This document shows, piece after piece, positions 41,936 through 50,893 of a DNA stretch of 64,000 bases (its first letter is position 1; each line of letters opens with the position of its first letter). Made by a program: the position numbers and the translations under genes. The DNA is taken from contig NZ_AUAS01000008.1 in the NCBI RefSeq assembly GCF_000428845.1, positions 62,001 through 126,000 on the forward strand. Reading direction: 5' to 3'. A model generated the notes under the pieces. It worked only from the letters and a program-made list of their open reading frames with translations. It was not told where the DNA came from and did not search any database. The DNA comes from Dyadobacter alkalitolerans DSM 23607 (lineage in GTDB: Bacteria > Bacteroidota > Bacteroidia > Cytophagales > Spirosomataceae).

Positions 41936-43363
41936 ATGTCAGTAGAATCCGTCCCGGAGAAAACCGCATTTAAACCCTCATTAGGTCTTGTAGACGCAAC
42001 CATGCTCGTTGCCGGCAGTATGATCGGATCGGGTATTTTCATTGTAAGCGCGGACATTACGCGCAACACCGGGAGCGTCGGCTGGCTCATGTTTGTTTGG
42101 CTGATCACCGGTTTCATGACGCTGACGGCCGCACTGAGTTACGGCGAGCTGAGCGCCATGTTTCCCAAAGCTGGCGGCCAGTATATTTATCTCAAAGAAG
42201 CCTACAATCCGCTGATCAGCTTCTTATATGGTTGGAGCTTTTTCACTGTAATCCAAACCGCCACCATTGCAGCCGTTGCCGTGGCTTTTGCCAAATTCAC
42301 CGCTTACTTATTGCCTCAGTTCAGCGAAGACCTTATTGCACTCGATCTCGGATTTTTACAAATAACACCCGCCCAGTTACTGTCCATTGTCGTCATTGTG
42401 CTGTTAACGTTCATCAATACACGCGGCGTCAACAGCGGCAAAATTATCCAGACCACATTCACATTAACCAAGCTTTTAAGCCTATTAGGTTTGATCGTTT
42501 TCGGCCTGCTTTTCATGAAACCGGAGATTTGGGCGGCCAACTGGGACTCAGCCACGATGTGGGATATGCATAAATTGAATGTCGACGGAAGCATTGCATC
42601 CTATACAACGATCGCAGCTTTCGGAGCCATCGCTGCATCCATGGTCGGTTCAATTTTCAGCAGTGATTCCTGGAATAATGTAACTTTCATCGCAGGGGAA
42701 ATCAAGAACCCGCAGCGTAACATTGGGCTAAGCCTTGCATTAGGAACCATCATTGTGACGGTCATTTATTTGTTGACTAATGTCATGTACACCGGCGTTT
42801 TGTCCTTGCAGGAAATCGCCGCTTCGGACAAAGACCGCGTGGCCGTAACCGCTTCGCACGTTATTTTCGGCACATCGGGAACGGTCATTATTGCGGTTAT
42901 GATCATGATTTCAACATTCGGCTGTAACAATGGTTTGATCATGTCTGGCGCGAGGGTTTATTATTCCATGGCCAAGGACGGTCTGTTTTTCAGTAAAGTA
43001 GGACAGCTGAACAAGAATGCTGTCCCCGAATTTGGACTTTGGATTCAATGCGTCATCGCGTCGCTTTGGGCATTGAGCGGAAAATATGGTAACCTGCTGG
43101 ATATGATCTCGTTTGTGGTGGTTGTGTTTTATATGTTGACCATTGTCGGAATTTTTATTCTGAGGAAAAGAAGACCGGATGCTGAGAGGCCGTATAAAGC
43201 ATTTGGATATCCTTTTTTGCCGATCATTTACATTGTCATGGGACTGGCTTTCTGCATTCTGCTTATTATTTACAAGCCAGAATATACATGGCCAGGATTA
43301 ATCATTGTGCTGCTGGGCATTCCGGTCTATTATATCATTGCAAAAAAAGAGATTAAAGCTTAG
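41936..43363 (+). CDS. APC-family amino acid permease
   Basis: A 475-residue inner-membrane transporter with about 12 membrane segments. The APC signature is LVDATMLVAGSMIGSGIFIVSADITR in the first helix, where the unwound GSGIF segment binds the amino group and carboxylate of the substrate. LSYGELSAMFPKAGGQYIYLKEAYN is the usual TM2-TM3 sequence. The long final region contains typical APC helices. Its position after the hydroxyproline genes and the DUF885 peptidase suggests import of an imino or amino acid, possibly hydroxyproline, but the substrate cannot be read from sequence. The terminator-like palindrome at 43375-43400 follows. Confidence 0.9.
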   Translation: MSVESVPEKTAFKPSLGLVDATMLVAGSMIGSGIFIVSADITRNTGSVGWLMFVWLITGFMTLTAALSYGELSAMFPKAGGQYIYLKEAYNPLISFLYGWSFFTVIQTATIAAVAVAFAKFTAYLLPQFSEDLIALDLGFLQITPAQLLSIVVIVLLTFINTRGVNSGKIIQTTFTLTKLLSLLGLIVFGLLFMKPEIWAANWDSATMWDMHKLNVDGSIASYTTIAAFGAIAASMVGSIFSSDSWNNVTFIAGEIKNPQRNIGLSLALGTIIVTVIYLLTNVMYTGVLSLQEIAASDKDRVAVTASHVIFGTSGTVIIAVMIMISTFGCNNGLIMSGARVYYSMAKDGLFFSKVGQLNKNAVPEFGLWIQCVIASLWALSGKYGNLLDMISFVVVVFYMLTIVGIFILRKRRPDAERPYKAFGYPFLPIIYIVMGLAFCILLIIYKPEYTWPGLIIVLLGIPVYYIIAKKEIKA

Positions 43364-43374
43364 ATTTTTAAAAA

Positions 43375-43400
43375 TTGCCGGTGGCTTAAGCCACCGGCAA
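43375..43400. terminator. 26-bp perfect palindrome, terminator-like
   Basis: TTGCCGGTGGCTTAAGCCACCGGCAA is self-complementary. On the minus strand it is followed by a T-rich tract; on the plus strand no T tract follows. It lies 11 bp after the permease stop and may stop transcription from both sides. Confidence 0.7.
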
Positions 43401-43431
43401 AAGGGAGAATAGAATGAATATATCAGCTTCT

Positions 43432-43553
43432 ATGAAAAAGATCTTTTATTCATTGCTGTTCTGTCCGGGGCTTCTTTTTGCTCAGAAATGGATCAGGCTG
43501 ACATTGCCAAAATCCGAAAGGAGGGTATAGGAAATTCCAAAAGTAGGGTTTAC
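43432..43553 (+). pseudogene. Truncated, frameshifted remnant of an M28-type peptidase N-terminus (tentative)
   Basis: From the ATG at 43432 the first about 17 codons encode a signal peptide (MKKIFYSLLFCPGLLFAQ). A one-base shift then gives EMDQADIAKIRKEGIGNSK in another frame, the style of mature N-terminus I associate with Bacteroidota M28/M20-type secreted peptidases. The next residues have no family resemblance and the frame ends soon after, next to the TA pair. This looks like a decayed start of a peptidase gene whose body was lost. The family name is from memory of the N-terminal pattern. Confidence 0.4.
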
Positions 43554-43617
43554 AGAACTAACGAATTGAAGAATGGGGCGAATTCAGAAAAGGCTGACAG
43601 GGTGAAAAAAGAGCTAT

Positions 43618-44136
43618 CTAGCGATGACCAAGCCTTATTATGCCATTTAGCGCTCTAATCGTTTTGGTAGGGATAAACATTTTATTGTTAGAAAGCCTGA
43701 TAAAGCCGTATCGCTTATAAAAGCTCTGGGCTTGATCGTCGATCGGATCAACAATCACAGCCATAGAGCCGATTGTTTCAGAAATTTCTAAACTTCTGGC
43801 AAGTGCATTGACAAGCAGTATTTCACCAAATCCACGTCCCTTGATACTCAGATCACACGCTAGTCTGCCAAGTAAAATAGTTGGTAATGACTGATAAGAT
43901 GGTGGAAGATTTTTAATAAGGGTTTCGTGAAGAGAGTCTCGTGAAATCGAGGAAGCAGAAAGTGTGTAATATCCTTTGATCGTTTGTTCTTCATCAACTA
44001 AAACAAAACATGCAGAAAGATCTCGACCTACATCTTGTTTAGCTTGTAATCTTATGTAATTGTCCAGTACAGCATTCCCACATACGAAATTCTTTTTCTT
44101 GTGCTCATTCAGCAATTTTGTGATCCGATAGCTCAT
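43618..44136 (-). CDS. GNAT acetyltransferase toxin (TacT-like)
   Basis: A 172-residue GNAT-fold protein. It shows FVCGNAVLDNYIRLQAKQD near the N-terminus, the acetyl-CoA pyrophosphate loop GRLACDLSIKGRGFGEILL (R-x-x-G-x-G/A type), and the C-terminal FYKRYGF with the Tyr that acts in acetyl transfer. These are the features of TacT-type toxins that acetylate aminoacyl-tRNA and stop translation. The ATG at 44136 is preferred over 44187 because it gives the usual MSYRI opening and overlaps the antitoxin gene by 32 nt, the normal arrangement for such pairs. Confidence 0.85.
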   Translation of the reverse strand: MSYRITKLLNEHKKKNFVCGNAVLDNYIRLQAKQDVGRDLSACFVLVDEEQTIKGYYTLSASSISRDSLHETLIKNLPPSYQSLPTILLGRLACDLSIKGRGFGEILLVNALARSLEISETIGSMAVIVDPIDDQAQSFYKRYGFIRLSNNKMFIPTKTIRALNGIIRLGHR

Positions 44137-44416
44137 TATCACTTTGAAATTTCTTGTACTTTGAAACAGCTTTTCTAAGATTAGCATTGGGAGCAGGCGG
44201 ATTTAACAAAGCATCCGCAAAGATTTTCTTGTCTTCGAGAGTTCTAAGAATGTTGTTATTTTCCATAATAATTTTATCTGCTTCTGTTTTAACACAAAAT
44301 ACAATAAACTCAGACAAGCTTTTAAACCCGCTTAACTCCGCTGCATGCTTAATTAATTCCTTATGTTCCTTGCTTATACGCACATCAATCCGATCGTTAA
44401 CTGAGGTTTTCATTTT
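44105..44416 (-). CDS. DUF1778-type antitoxin (TacA-like)
   Basis: A 103-residue protein with an N-terminal ribbon-helix-helix DNA-binding segment (NDRIDVRISKEHKELIKHAAELSG, SLSEFIVFCVKTEA) followed by a C-terminal extension that would wrap around the toxin. DUF1778/TacA antitoxins repress their own operon and neutralise GNAT toxins. The toxin gene starts inside its 3' end. Two neighbouring ATGs (44416 and 44410) are both possible starts. The -3 to -60 region before it has two GTACGTT direct repeats that may be the operator. Confidence 0.82.
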   Translation of the reverse strand, partial: KMKTSVNDRIDVRISKEHKELIKHAAELSGFKSLSEFIVFCVKTEADKIIMENNNILRTLEDKKIFADALLNPPAPNANLRKAVSKYKKFQSDNELSDHKIAE

Positions 44417-44737
44417 CATCCATTGAGTAAGTGATGTCAAATGTACGTTAGATATCCGTACGTTGCAAATTTATGGAACAATGTAACTGTACATGAATTA
44501 GTTAAACATTGTCACTTTTGCTTTTTCCATCAAACCGAGTAAGTTTACAGTGTCCAAGTTTTCCCAGGCAATGTTGTTGGCAAAGAAGTTTGTCGGCATT
44601 ATTTGCTTCGATATCGTATTGCACCATACATAAAGTACGGTGTCGTAACTACCGTAATGGTTTGAACACCATTAGCCTGGGAAGGTTTGGACAACGGCAA
44701 GTGCAGCACCGTGTTTTGCTTCACAAAATGTCCAAAA
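44417..44737. other. Intergenic region between TA pair and aminopeptidase P
   Basis: No intact gene was found. Two direct GTACGTT repeats (44443-44449 and 44458-44464) lie just before the antitoxin start and may bind it. From about 44505 to 44737 the minus strand carries broken coding-like stretches in more than one frame, for example one reading NFFANNIAWENLD, with some resemblance to LysM-type repeats. This is too short and frameshifted to call. No terminator for the aminopeptidase gene was recognised. Confidence 0.4.
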
Positions 44738-46123
44738 TCATCCCCGCAAAGCCTCAATCCCCGCCACATCCTTCACCAATTCCTTTCCAAGCACCCGATT
44801 TCCATCCTCGGTAATCACCAAATTATCCTCCACCCGAATCCCCGTAAAATCCCTGAACTGCTCCAACTTCCCATAATCAATAAAATCAGCAAGCTTATTC
44901 TCAGCCTTCCAGCGATCAAGCAATGTAGGAATAAAGTAAAGCCCGGGCTCGACGGTTAGGACGAAGCCGGGTTCCAGGGCGCGGCCCAGGCGGAGAGATT
45001 TCCAGCCGAAGGTGGTGCCTTTGATTAGGTCTTCGGTGTAGCCTACGTATTGTTCGCCGAGGTTTTCCATGTCGTGGACGTCCAGGCCCATCATGTGGCC
45101 GAGGCCGCATTGGAAGAAAAGCGTATGGACGTCGTTTGCAAGTGCTTCCTGTGGGTCGCCTTTGATGATGCCGACTGATTTCAGGCCTTCCAGTAATTTG
45201 GTTGATGCCAATGCGTGCACGTCTTTGAACAAAACGCCAGGCTTGCAGGCTTCAATCGCTGAAACTTGTGCGTTGAGCACGATTTCGTACATTTCTTTTT
45301 GAATGCTGCTGAATTGCTTGCCTGCCGGAATGGTACGGGTGAGGTCACCGCAATAGTGCATGGCAGTTTCGGCTCCGGCGTCACATAATGCCATTTGCCC
45401 GGCCTGAACAATGTAATCCCGGGCGTGCGTGTGCAATGTTTCTCCGTTGACAGTGAGGATGATCGGGTAGGAAATGTCGCCGCCTTGTCCTATGGCGATG
45501 CTTTGTAATTTGCCGGCGATGGCTTTCTCCGTCATGCCTGGGCGGGTTGTGCGGATGAAATCCAAATGCATATCAATGGAAGTGTTGACGGCTTTTTCAA
45601 TTTCTGTAATTTCTTCTTCTGCTTTGTAAGAACGCATGGAAACAACGGCTTTAATCAACTTCACGGAAGCGCGTTGCGATGCTTCGGCAGGAGAAACTTG
45701 CAGCCATTCCAGTAATTGCAAATTATGCTCAGCGCGGTAAGGAGGCAAAAAATGCACTTCCTGCTTTCTGCCTTGAATGTCCCGCAGATATCCAGCGAGT
45801 GCAGAAAGCGGTTTAACTTGATTAACACCAACTTTCGCAGCCTTTTCTACAAGCGGCTCCTGGTAACCCGTCCAGACAATGTCATCAATCGTCAGCTCAT
45901 CGCCGAAAATGATCTCCTGATCATTATCAATGTCGATAATGGCATGAATCGAAGCCGTATCCAGTCCGAAATAATATAGGAAAGTGCTGTCCTGGCGAAA
46001 TGGATAAACATTATCACGATAATTCATCCCCGACTCATCATTGCCGAGCAGAAGAATAAGGCCGCTTCCGACTCTCTGTTTTAATGTTGAGCGGCGTTGT
46101 ATGTAGGTTTCTTTTGAGAACAT
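44738..46123 (-). CDS. pepP: Aminopeptidase P family protein (Xaa-Pro aminopeptidase, M24B)
   Basis: A 461-residue cytoplasmic metallopeptidase removing the N-terminal residue from Xaa-Pro peptides. After an N-terminal creatinase-like domain (residues about 1-170) the pita-bread catalytic domain shows all five dinuclear metal ligands: Asp in CDAGAE, Asp in CGDLTRT, His in GLGHMMGLDVHD, Glu in TVEPGLYF and Glu in IRVEDN. The length is typical for the bacterial PepP group. It is not clustered with the hydroxyproline genes but is only about 1.4 kb from the permease, with the TA pair between. Confidence 0.95.
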   Translation of the reverse strand: MFSKETYIQRRSTLKQRVGSGLILLLGNDESGMNYRDNVYPFRQDSTFLYYFGLDTASIHAIIDIDNDQEIIFGDELTIDDIVWTGYQEPLVEKAAKVGVNQVKPLSALAGYLRDIQGRKQEVHFLPPYRAEHNLQLLEWLQVSPAEASQRASVKLIKAVVSMRSYKAEEEITEIEKAVNTSIDMHLDFIRTTRPGMTEKAIAGKLQSIAIGQGGDISYPIILTVNGETLHTHARDYIVQAGQMALCDAGAETAMHYCGDLTRTIPAGKQFSSIQKEMYEIVLNAQVSAIEACKPGVLFKDVHALASTKLLEGLKSVGIIKGDPQEALANDVHTLFFQCGLGHMMGLDVHDMENLGEQYVGYTEDLIKGTTFGWKSLRLGRALEPGFVLTVEPGLYFIPTLLDRWKAENKLADFIDYGKLEQFRDFTGIRVEDNLVITEDGNRVLGKELVKDVAGIEALRG

Positions 46124-46186
46124 AATGATTGATTGCCGACAGTCAGCGGTCGGCTATTTTGTTGATTTTTGATTTTAATGTTAAAC

Positions 46187-46224
46187 AAAAAAATCCTGCT
46201 CACCAACAAAGCGCGGGAGCAGGA
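46187..46224 (-). terminator. Rho-independent terminator of the second SusC/SusD operon
   Basis: TCCTGCTC (46194-46201) pairs with GAGCAGGA (46217-46224). On the minus strand the hairpin is followed by a T run (A tract 46187-46193), 30 bp past the SusD stop codon. Confidence 0.75.
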
Positions 46225-46254
46225 GCTTATTACCTAACCTTGTTAAAGTCTTTA

Positions 46255-47838
46255 TTAATAACCTGGGTTTTGTTTTAGGTTTGTGTTTTTGTCCAGTTCT
46301 GTTTGCGGGATCGGGAACAGGGCGCGTTGCTGGGCTTGGGGGCGGTGGTTGAACCATTTTTTGGTTTCGTATACACCGAACCGTATCAAATCCTGGCGAC
46401 GGTGTGCTTCTGCTGCGAATTCCCAGCCTAGCTCGTCCAGGAAGCGGCCGAATTTAATGTCGTCTCCGCCCTGGCGCTCGGTAATGCTGCCATTCGTTGC
46501 CTGGTAACCGTAGTTGTAGCGACTGCCTTTTGTGAGGTCTGCGGCGGTTACGGTTGCTTTTGCAGGATTGGTTTTGAATGCGCGTTTGCGGACTTCCGTC
46601 ACGATGGTCGCTGCTTCCGCGGCTTTGCCAGTGCGCAGCAATGCCTCTGCTTTGATCATCATGACGTCGGCGTAGCGGAGCAATGGGAAGTCGTTGTCCA
46701 GGCTGCCGGTTGCGTTGGGTTTGATTTTGTATTTTCCGATGCGGTAACCGTCGGTTGAAGCTGTTTTTTCAATGCTGGGGACGGTTTTGGAATAAGTGAT
46801 GACCACTGCGCCGGTTGTTGCGTTTTTCTGTGGGCCCATAATCCAGGTGTCGGCGAGGCGGCTGTCTTCGGCGTCGTAGGTGTCGATGAATTGCGGCACG
46901 GCGCAGTTTCCTCCCCATGGACCTGCATTCATCGGATACACAGTGCGACTCAATGGATCGAGTGTTTTCATGTGGATCTGGTTTCCGGTTCCGTAAATTT
47001 CATCGTAAGGGATCGCAAAAATGATCTCTTTGGAATTGAAATTTGTCCAGGTGAAAACATCCGAATAATTAGCATCCAGTACATATTTTCCGCTTTTGAT
47101 CACATCGTCGGCTTGCTGGATGGCCTTTTCCCATTCCGGCGTTCCGGTGTAGACTTGCGCGTTCAAATATATTTTTGCCAAAAGCGCTTTTGCGCCCCAT
47201 TTGTTCAGCTGTCCGTAAGTTGTGGACGCGTTTTCGCTGAGGTTAGGCATTACTTCGAGCAATTCTTTTACCACAAAGTCATACACTTCTTTGCGCGTGT
47301 TTTGTTTGGGTAAAGTAATGTCCTTGAAATCGGTCACGATGGGCACATTGCCGTGGTTGTCCAGCAAAAGATAGTAAGCCAATGCGCGCACCGCCCGCAG
47401 CTCGGCTTCCACTTCCACTTTTCCCGTTGTCAAAGGAATTTCACCTTCTGCAATTTGGGACAAAACCCTGTTGGCCGTGGTAATGCTGCGGAATGAGCTT
47501 TGCCATGCGTTTTCGGGTTGCCATTGTAGGGAAGTCCAGGTGTGCTGGTGCATGCGGCGGTAAGTGCCGCCATCGTCCCAGCCATTCGGGCGAACGGGCG
47601 TGACAATGGCGTCGGCTGCTTCTTCCTGTAAGTCAAAATAGCCCTGCCAGCCCAGCATTAACCCGCGAAGGGATGAGTAAACGGGTGCAACGATGGCTGG
47701 AAGGTCTTTTTCGGTAGGCTGGTAAGTGCTCGACAAAACTTCTGAATAAACCTGTTCTTCCAGGTCGGTGCAGGAGTAGAGCGTGGCTGCACCCATGATG
47801 GATGCGAGTGCGATGTATATTTTACTTTTATTGATCAT
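46255..47838 (-). CDS. RagB/SusD-family nutrient-binding lipoprotein
   Basis: A 527-residue outer-membrane lipoprotein. The lipobox is ATLYSC (Cys23), followed by TDLEEQVYSEV. The SusD hallmark is VEAELRAVRALAYYLLLDNHGNVPIV. The C-terminal WEFAAEAHRRQDLIRFG and the ending NPGY are also typical. It follows the SusC gene by 23 bp on the minus strand and is the last gene of a three-gene unit starting with the ThuA/azurin protein. The ligand is unknown. No glycosidase is encoded beside it. Confidence 0.95.
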   Translation of the reverse strand: MINKSKIYIALASIMGAATLYSCTDLEEQVYSEVLSSTYQPTEKDLPAIVAPVYSSLRGLMLGWQGYFDLQEEAADAIVTPVRPNGWDDGGTYRRMHQHTWTSLQWQPENAWQSSFRSITTANRVLSQIAEGEIPLTTGKVEVEAELRAVRALAYYLLLDNHGNVPIVTDFKDITLPKQNTRKEVYDFVVKELLEVMPNLSENASTTYGQLNKWGAKALLAKIYLNAQVYTGTPEWEKAIQQADDVIKSGKYVLDANYSDVFTWTNFNSKEIIFAIPYDEIYGTGNQIHMKTLDPLSRTVYPMNAGPWGGNCAVPQFIDTYDAEDSRLADTWIMGPQKNATTGAVVITYSKTVPSIEKTASTDGYRIGKYKIKPNATGSLDNDFPLLRYADVMMIKAEALLRTGKAAEAATIVTEVRKRAFKTNPAKATVTAADLTKGSRYNYGYQATNGSITERQGGDDIKFGRFLDELGWEFAAEAHRRQDLIRFGVYETKKWFNHRPQAQQRALFPIPQTELDKNTNLKQNPGY

Positions 47839-47861
47839 TGTTTCAAAAATTTTGCTGTGGA

Positions 47862-50852
47862 TCAGAATGTTACACTAAGGCCTGCTGTGAATGTCCGTGT
47901 CGTCGGATACTTGTCGCGCTGGTCGCTGCCCGGGAAGAAGCCAGTCATGTCTACGCCTTCGGGGTCGATGCCGGTGTAACCTGTGATGGTCGCCAGGTTC
48001 AAGCCGGAAACGAAGATCCGGGCATTTTTCAGACCTTTCAGGCTGGGTAGGGTGTAGCCAAACGTAACATTGTCAATTTTCCAATAATCGCCTTTTTCAA
48101 TGTAATTAGAAACATAAACAAGCTCATTGTTCAGCACTTTGCCCTCAATCGGATCGTAGGCTGTTTTGAGCATGTTATAGGCTTTGTTTCTTGGGTTATT
48201 GTAAAACATGCTCTGGAAGTTCAGAATGTCGAATCCGAATGCGCCGCGCATGTTCACCGCCAGGTCAAAGTTTTTGTAACGAACCGAGTTATTCCAGCCA
48301 ACATTGTGTTTTGGAATTCCATTGCCGTAATACTGGCGGTCTTCCGGCGTGGCATTGGCAATAGGAATCACCTCGCCATCTTTGTTTTCAACCAGCCAGG
48401 CGCCTTTTTCATCAACACCTACACTTTTCCAGACAAAAAACCGTCCGATCGGCTCGCCCACTTTTACGCGGTGCGTAGAAACCTGGATCGGCTCACCTGT
48501 GTAACCGTCATCAAAAAAGTCGTTGGCGGCCTGGAATTGGTCGTTTGAAAGACTTACCAATTTGTTTCGGTTTGTAGAATAAGTGAAGCCTGTGTTCCAT
48601 TGAAAATTAGCCGTTTGCACAGGCACAATGTTCAGAAGCACTTCCATACCCTCGTTTTTCATCGTTCCGGCATTGATCAGCATGGAACCGATCAGGTAAG
48701 GCGGCACGGGAACAGGGAAATCATAAAGCAGATCTTTCACCTTGCGGCTGTAAAAATCAATCGAACCATTTATCCTGTTTTTCAGGAAACCAAAATCTAC
48801 ACCCGCATTAACCTCTTCTTTTTTCTCCCAGCGCAAATCGGGATTAAAGTTACGAGCCGGCACAAAGCCCGGAACCCATTTTCCACCAATGAAAGCACCA
48901 TTATCACGACTAAAATTATAGCTGATCTGAGACAGATAAGGATCACTCGCGATGGTTCCGGTTATACCAATCCCTGCTCTAAGCTTAATCTCAGAAACGC
49001 CCGGAAGTCCTTCCATGAAGCGCTCTTTGCTGATTCTCCATCCCACGGAAGCCGCAGGGAATGTTCCCCACTGATTGTTAATGCCAAAACGGGAAGAACC
49101 TTCACGACGCACGCTCGCCATGAACAAATATTTTTCGTCCAGACTGTAAGTTAAGCGGCCAAAGAAACCGGCTAACTGCCATTTGTTCTTTGTACTCGAC
49201 ATTCCGGCTTGTCCTTTTTGCAAAGCGCCGCCCGCACCGAGGTTATTCCAGTCGTAAGCATCTGTGGGGAAATCCCAGTTGCTTGCACTGAAAGCTTCAT
49301 AAGTTGCATCCTGCCAGCTGTACCCGCCCAGCAATGTAAAGCGGTGCTTGCCAAATGATTTGGCATAATTTCCTGTCAATTCAAGCAGGTTTTCGTTGTT
49401 GGCTTGGGTGCCTCTGAATGCGGTGGCATTCTGGTTGCTAAGGCGCGTTGCGGTGTGGTTGAATGTTGTAGAACCGCCTTCGAGGTTGTTGTTCTGCACA
49501 TTTGAAACCAATAATTTGAAGTTCAGATCAGCAATCGGCGCATAATCCAAACTTCCGCTCATCCGCATTTCTTTGAACTTTGCTTCGTAGTTCGATTCGT
49601 TCAATAAAGAAACTGGGTTTTCGTAAAAATAGCCGTCCCTTTCCTGCCATGCGCCCGTTTCTGTGCGCACACGGTCTGTCGGGTTGCGGATCATGGCCTG
49701 GCGGTAAGCGTAGCCGTAAGCGGCATCATTGTTGGCCGGTGAGACTGCGCCGTTGGATGAAGTGATGCGGTTGATGATTTGGATGTTTGTTTTCAATTTG
49801 TTATTGAACATCGCGTGGTTCAGGTCGGCTCGGCCGGTGAAGCGGCTTTGGCCTGATCTCAAAAAGATCCCTTCCCAGTTGCGATAATTTACAGATCCGG
49901 TAAAGTTTGTCGTGCTGTTTCCGCCGAAGAATGTGAGGTTATGGTTGTGGCTCACTGGCTTTTGCGTGATCTCTTTGAGCCAGTCGGTGTTGCCGCCGTA
50001 ATCCCTATAGTCAATTCCTTCGCTGATTTTTTGACGATAATCATCACCCGTAAGCAGCTGAGGACGGCGTGCAATGGTCTGAATGTTCACATAATTCGAA
50101 TATTCTACCGTTGAGCGTGAATTGTTGCCTCGGTTTTTACGTGTTGTAATCAGGATAACACCGCCCGTTGCGCGCGTTCCGTAAATCGCAGCCGCAGAAC
50201 CATCTTTCAAAACATCCACAGATTCAATGTCTTCCGGTGCCACTGTGTTTAAGCCGCCCGGAATCCCGTCAATTAAAATCAACGGGTTTGAAGTTCCGTT
50301 GATGGAGTTGATTCCTCTAAGGTTAATCTGCGTGTTGGATGTAGGCGAGCCGCTAGGTGTTGTAATGCGCAAGCCGGCAACTTTTCCCTGAATCAGCTGA
50401 GCGGCATCACGAACAGTTCCTTTGATAAAATCCTCGCGCTTAATGCTGGCAACCGAACTCGTAATGTCACCCTTTTTCTGCGTTCCATAGCCGATCACGA
50501 CCACTTCCGAAAGCTGCTTCTGATCCGAAGCCATTTCAATGTTAAAATCGTTTTGGGTTCCTACTGCAACTTCCTGACTGGTGTAGCCAATGTAGCTCAA
50601 AATCAGTGTTGCTTCTTCGGGAACGGTCATTTTAAACTTCCCTTCGGCATCTGTCGCAGTTCCTATCGTATTATTTCCTTTCACAATAATAGTCACACCG
50701 GGCAGCGGATTTTTGTCTTCTGCTGAAACCACGGTTCCGGTAATCTGGCGATCGGCTGCCTGTGCATTTCCTGGCAGGACAAGCAGCACGGCGACACTGC
50801 AAAGCAGGTAACAGGCCAGTTCCTGAATAAGTCTGGATAATTGTTTATTCAT
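47862..50852 (-). CDS. SusC/RagA-family TonB-linked outer-membrane transporter
   Basis: A 996-residue outer-membrane transporter. After a signal peptide ending AQAAD comes a carboxypeptidase-D-like domain (ITGTVVSAEDKNPLPGVTIIVKG), a TonB-box-like segment VVVIGYGTQKKGDITSS, and a plug with INLRGINSINGTSNPLILIDGI. The beta-barrel follows, ending in AGLSVTF. It should form a pedal-bin complex with the downstream SusD. It is encoded 41 bp after the ThuA/PVC/azurin gene, so the three genes look co-transcribed. The sequence differs strongly from the first SusC at 26030-29266, so a different ligand is likely. Confidence 0.95.
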   Translation of the reverse strand: MNKQLSRLIQELACYLLCSVAVLLVLPGNAQAADRQITGTVVSAEDKNPLPGVTIIVKGNNTIGTATDAEGKFKMTVPEEATLILSYIGYTSQEVAVGTQNDFNIEMASDQKQLSEVVVIGYGTQKKGDITSSVASIKREDFIKGTVRDAAQLIQGKVAGLRITTPSGSPTSNTQINLRGINSINGTSNPLILIDGIPGGLNTVAPEDIESVDVLKDGSAAAIYGTRATGGVILITTRKNRGNNSRSTVEYSNYVNIQTIARRPQLLTGDDYRQKISEGIDYRDYGGNTDWLKEITQKPVSHNHNLTFFGGNSTTNFTGSVNYRNWEGIFLRSGQSRFTGRADLNHAMFNNKLKTNIQIINRITSSNGAVSPANNDAAYGYAYRQAMIRNPTDRVRTETGAWQERDGYFYENPVSLLNESNYEAKFKEMRMSGSLDYAPIADLNFKLLVSNVQNNNLEGGSTTFNHTATRLSNQNATAFRGTQANNENLLELTGNYAKSFGKHRFTLLGGYSWQDATYEAFSASNWDFPTDAYDWNNLGAGGALQKGQAGMSSTKNKWQLAGFFGRLTYSLDEKYLFMASVRREGSSRFGINNQWGTFPAASVGWRISKERFMEGLPGVSEIKLRAGIGITGTIASDPYLSQISYNFSRDNGAFIGGKWVPGFVPARNFNPDLRWEKKEEVNAGVDFGFLKNRINGSIDFYSRKVKDLLYDFPVPVPPYLIGSMLINAGTMKNEGMEVLLNIVPVQTANFQWNTGFTYSTNRNKLVSLSNDQFQAANDFFDDGYTGEPIQVSTHRVKVGEPIGRFFVWKSVGVDEKGAWLVENKDGEVIPIANATPEDRQYYGNGIPKHNVGWNNSVRYKNFDLAVNMRGAFGFDILNFQSMFYNNPRNKAYNMLKTAYDPIEGKVLNNELVYVSNYIEKGDYWKIDNVTFGYTLPSLKGLKNARIFVSGLNLATITGYTGIDPEGVDMTGFFPGSDQRDKYPTTRTFTAGLSVTF

Positions 50853-50893
50853 GTGTCAAAAGTTAGATGGTGATAAAATTTTAGTTAGCTGGG

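Noticed and set aside
44509-44737. LysM-like fragment on the minus strand
   Set aside because: The resemblance needs two frames and is short. It is recorded as part of the intergenic region but not called as a pseudogene.
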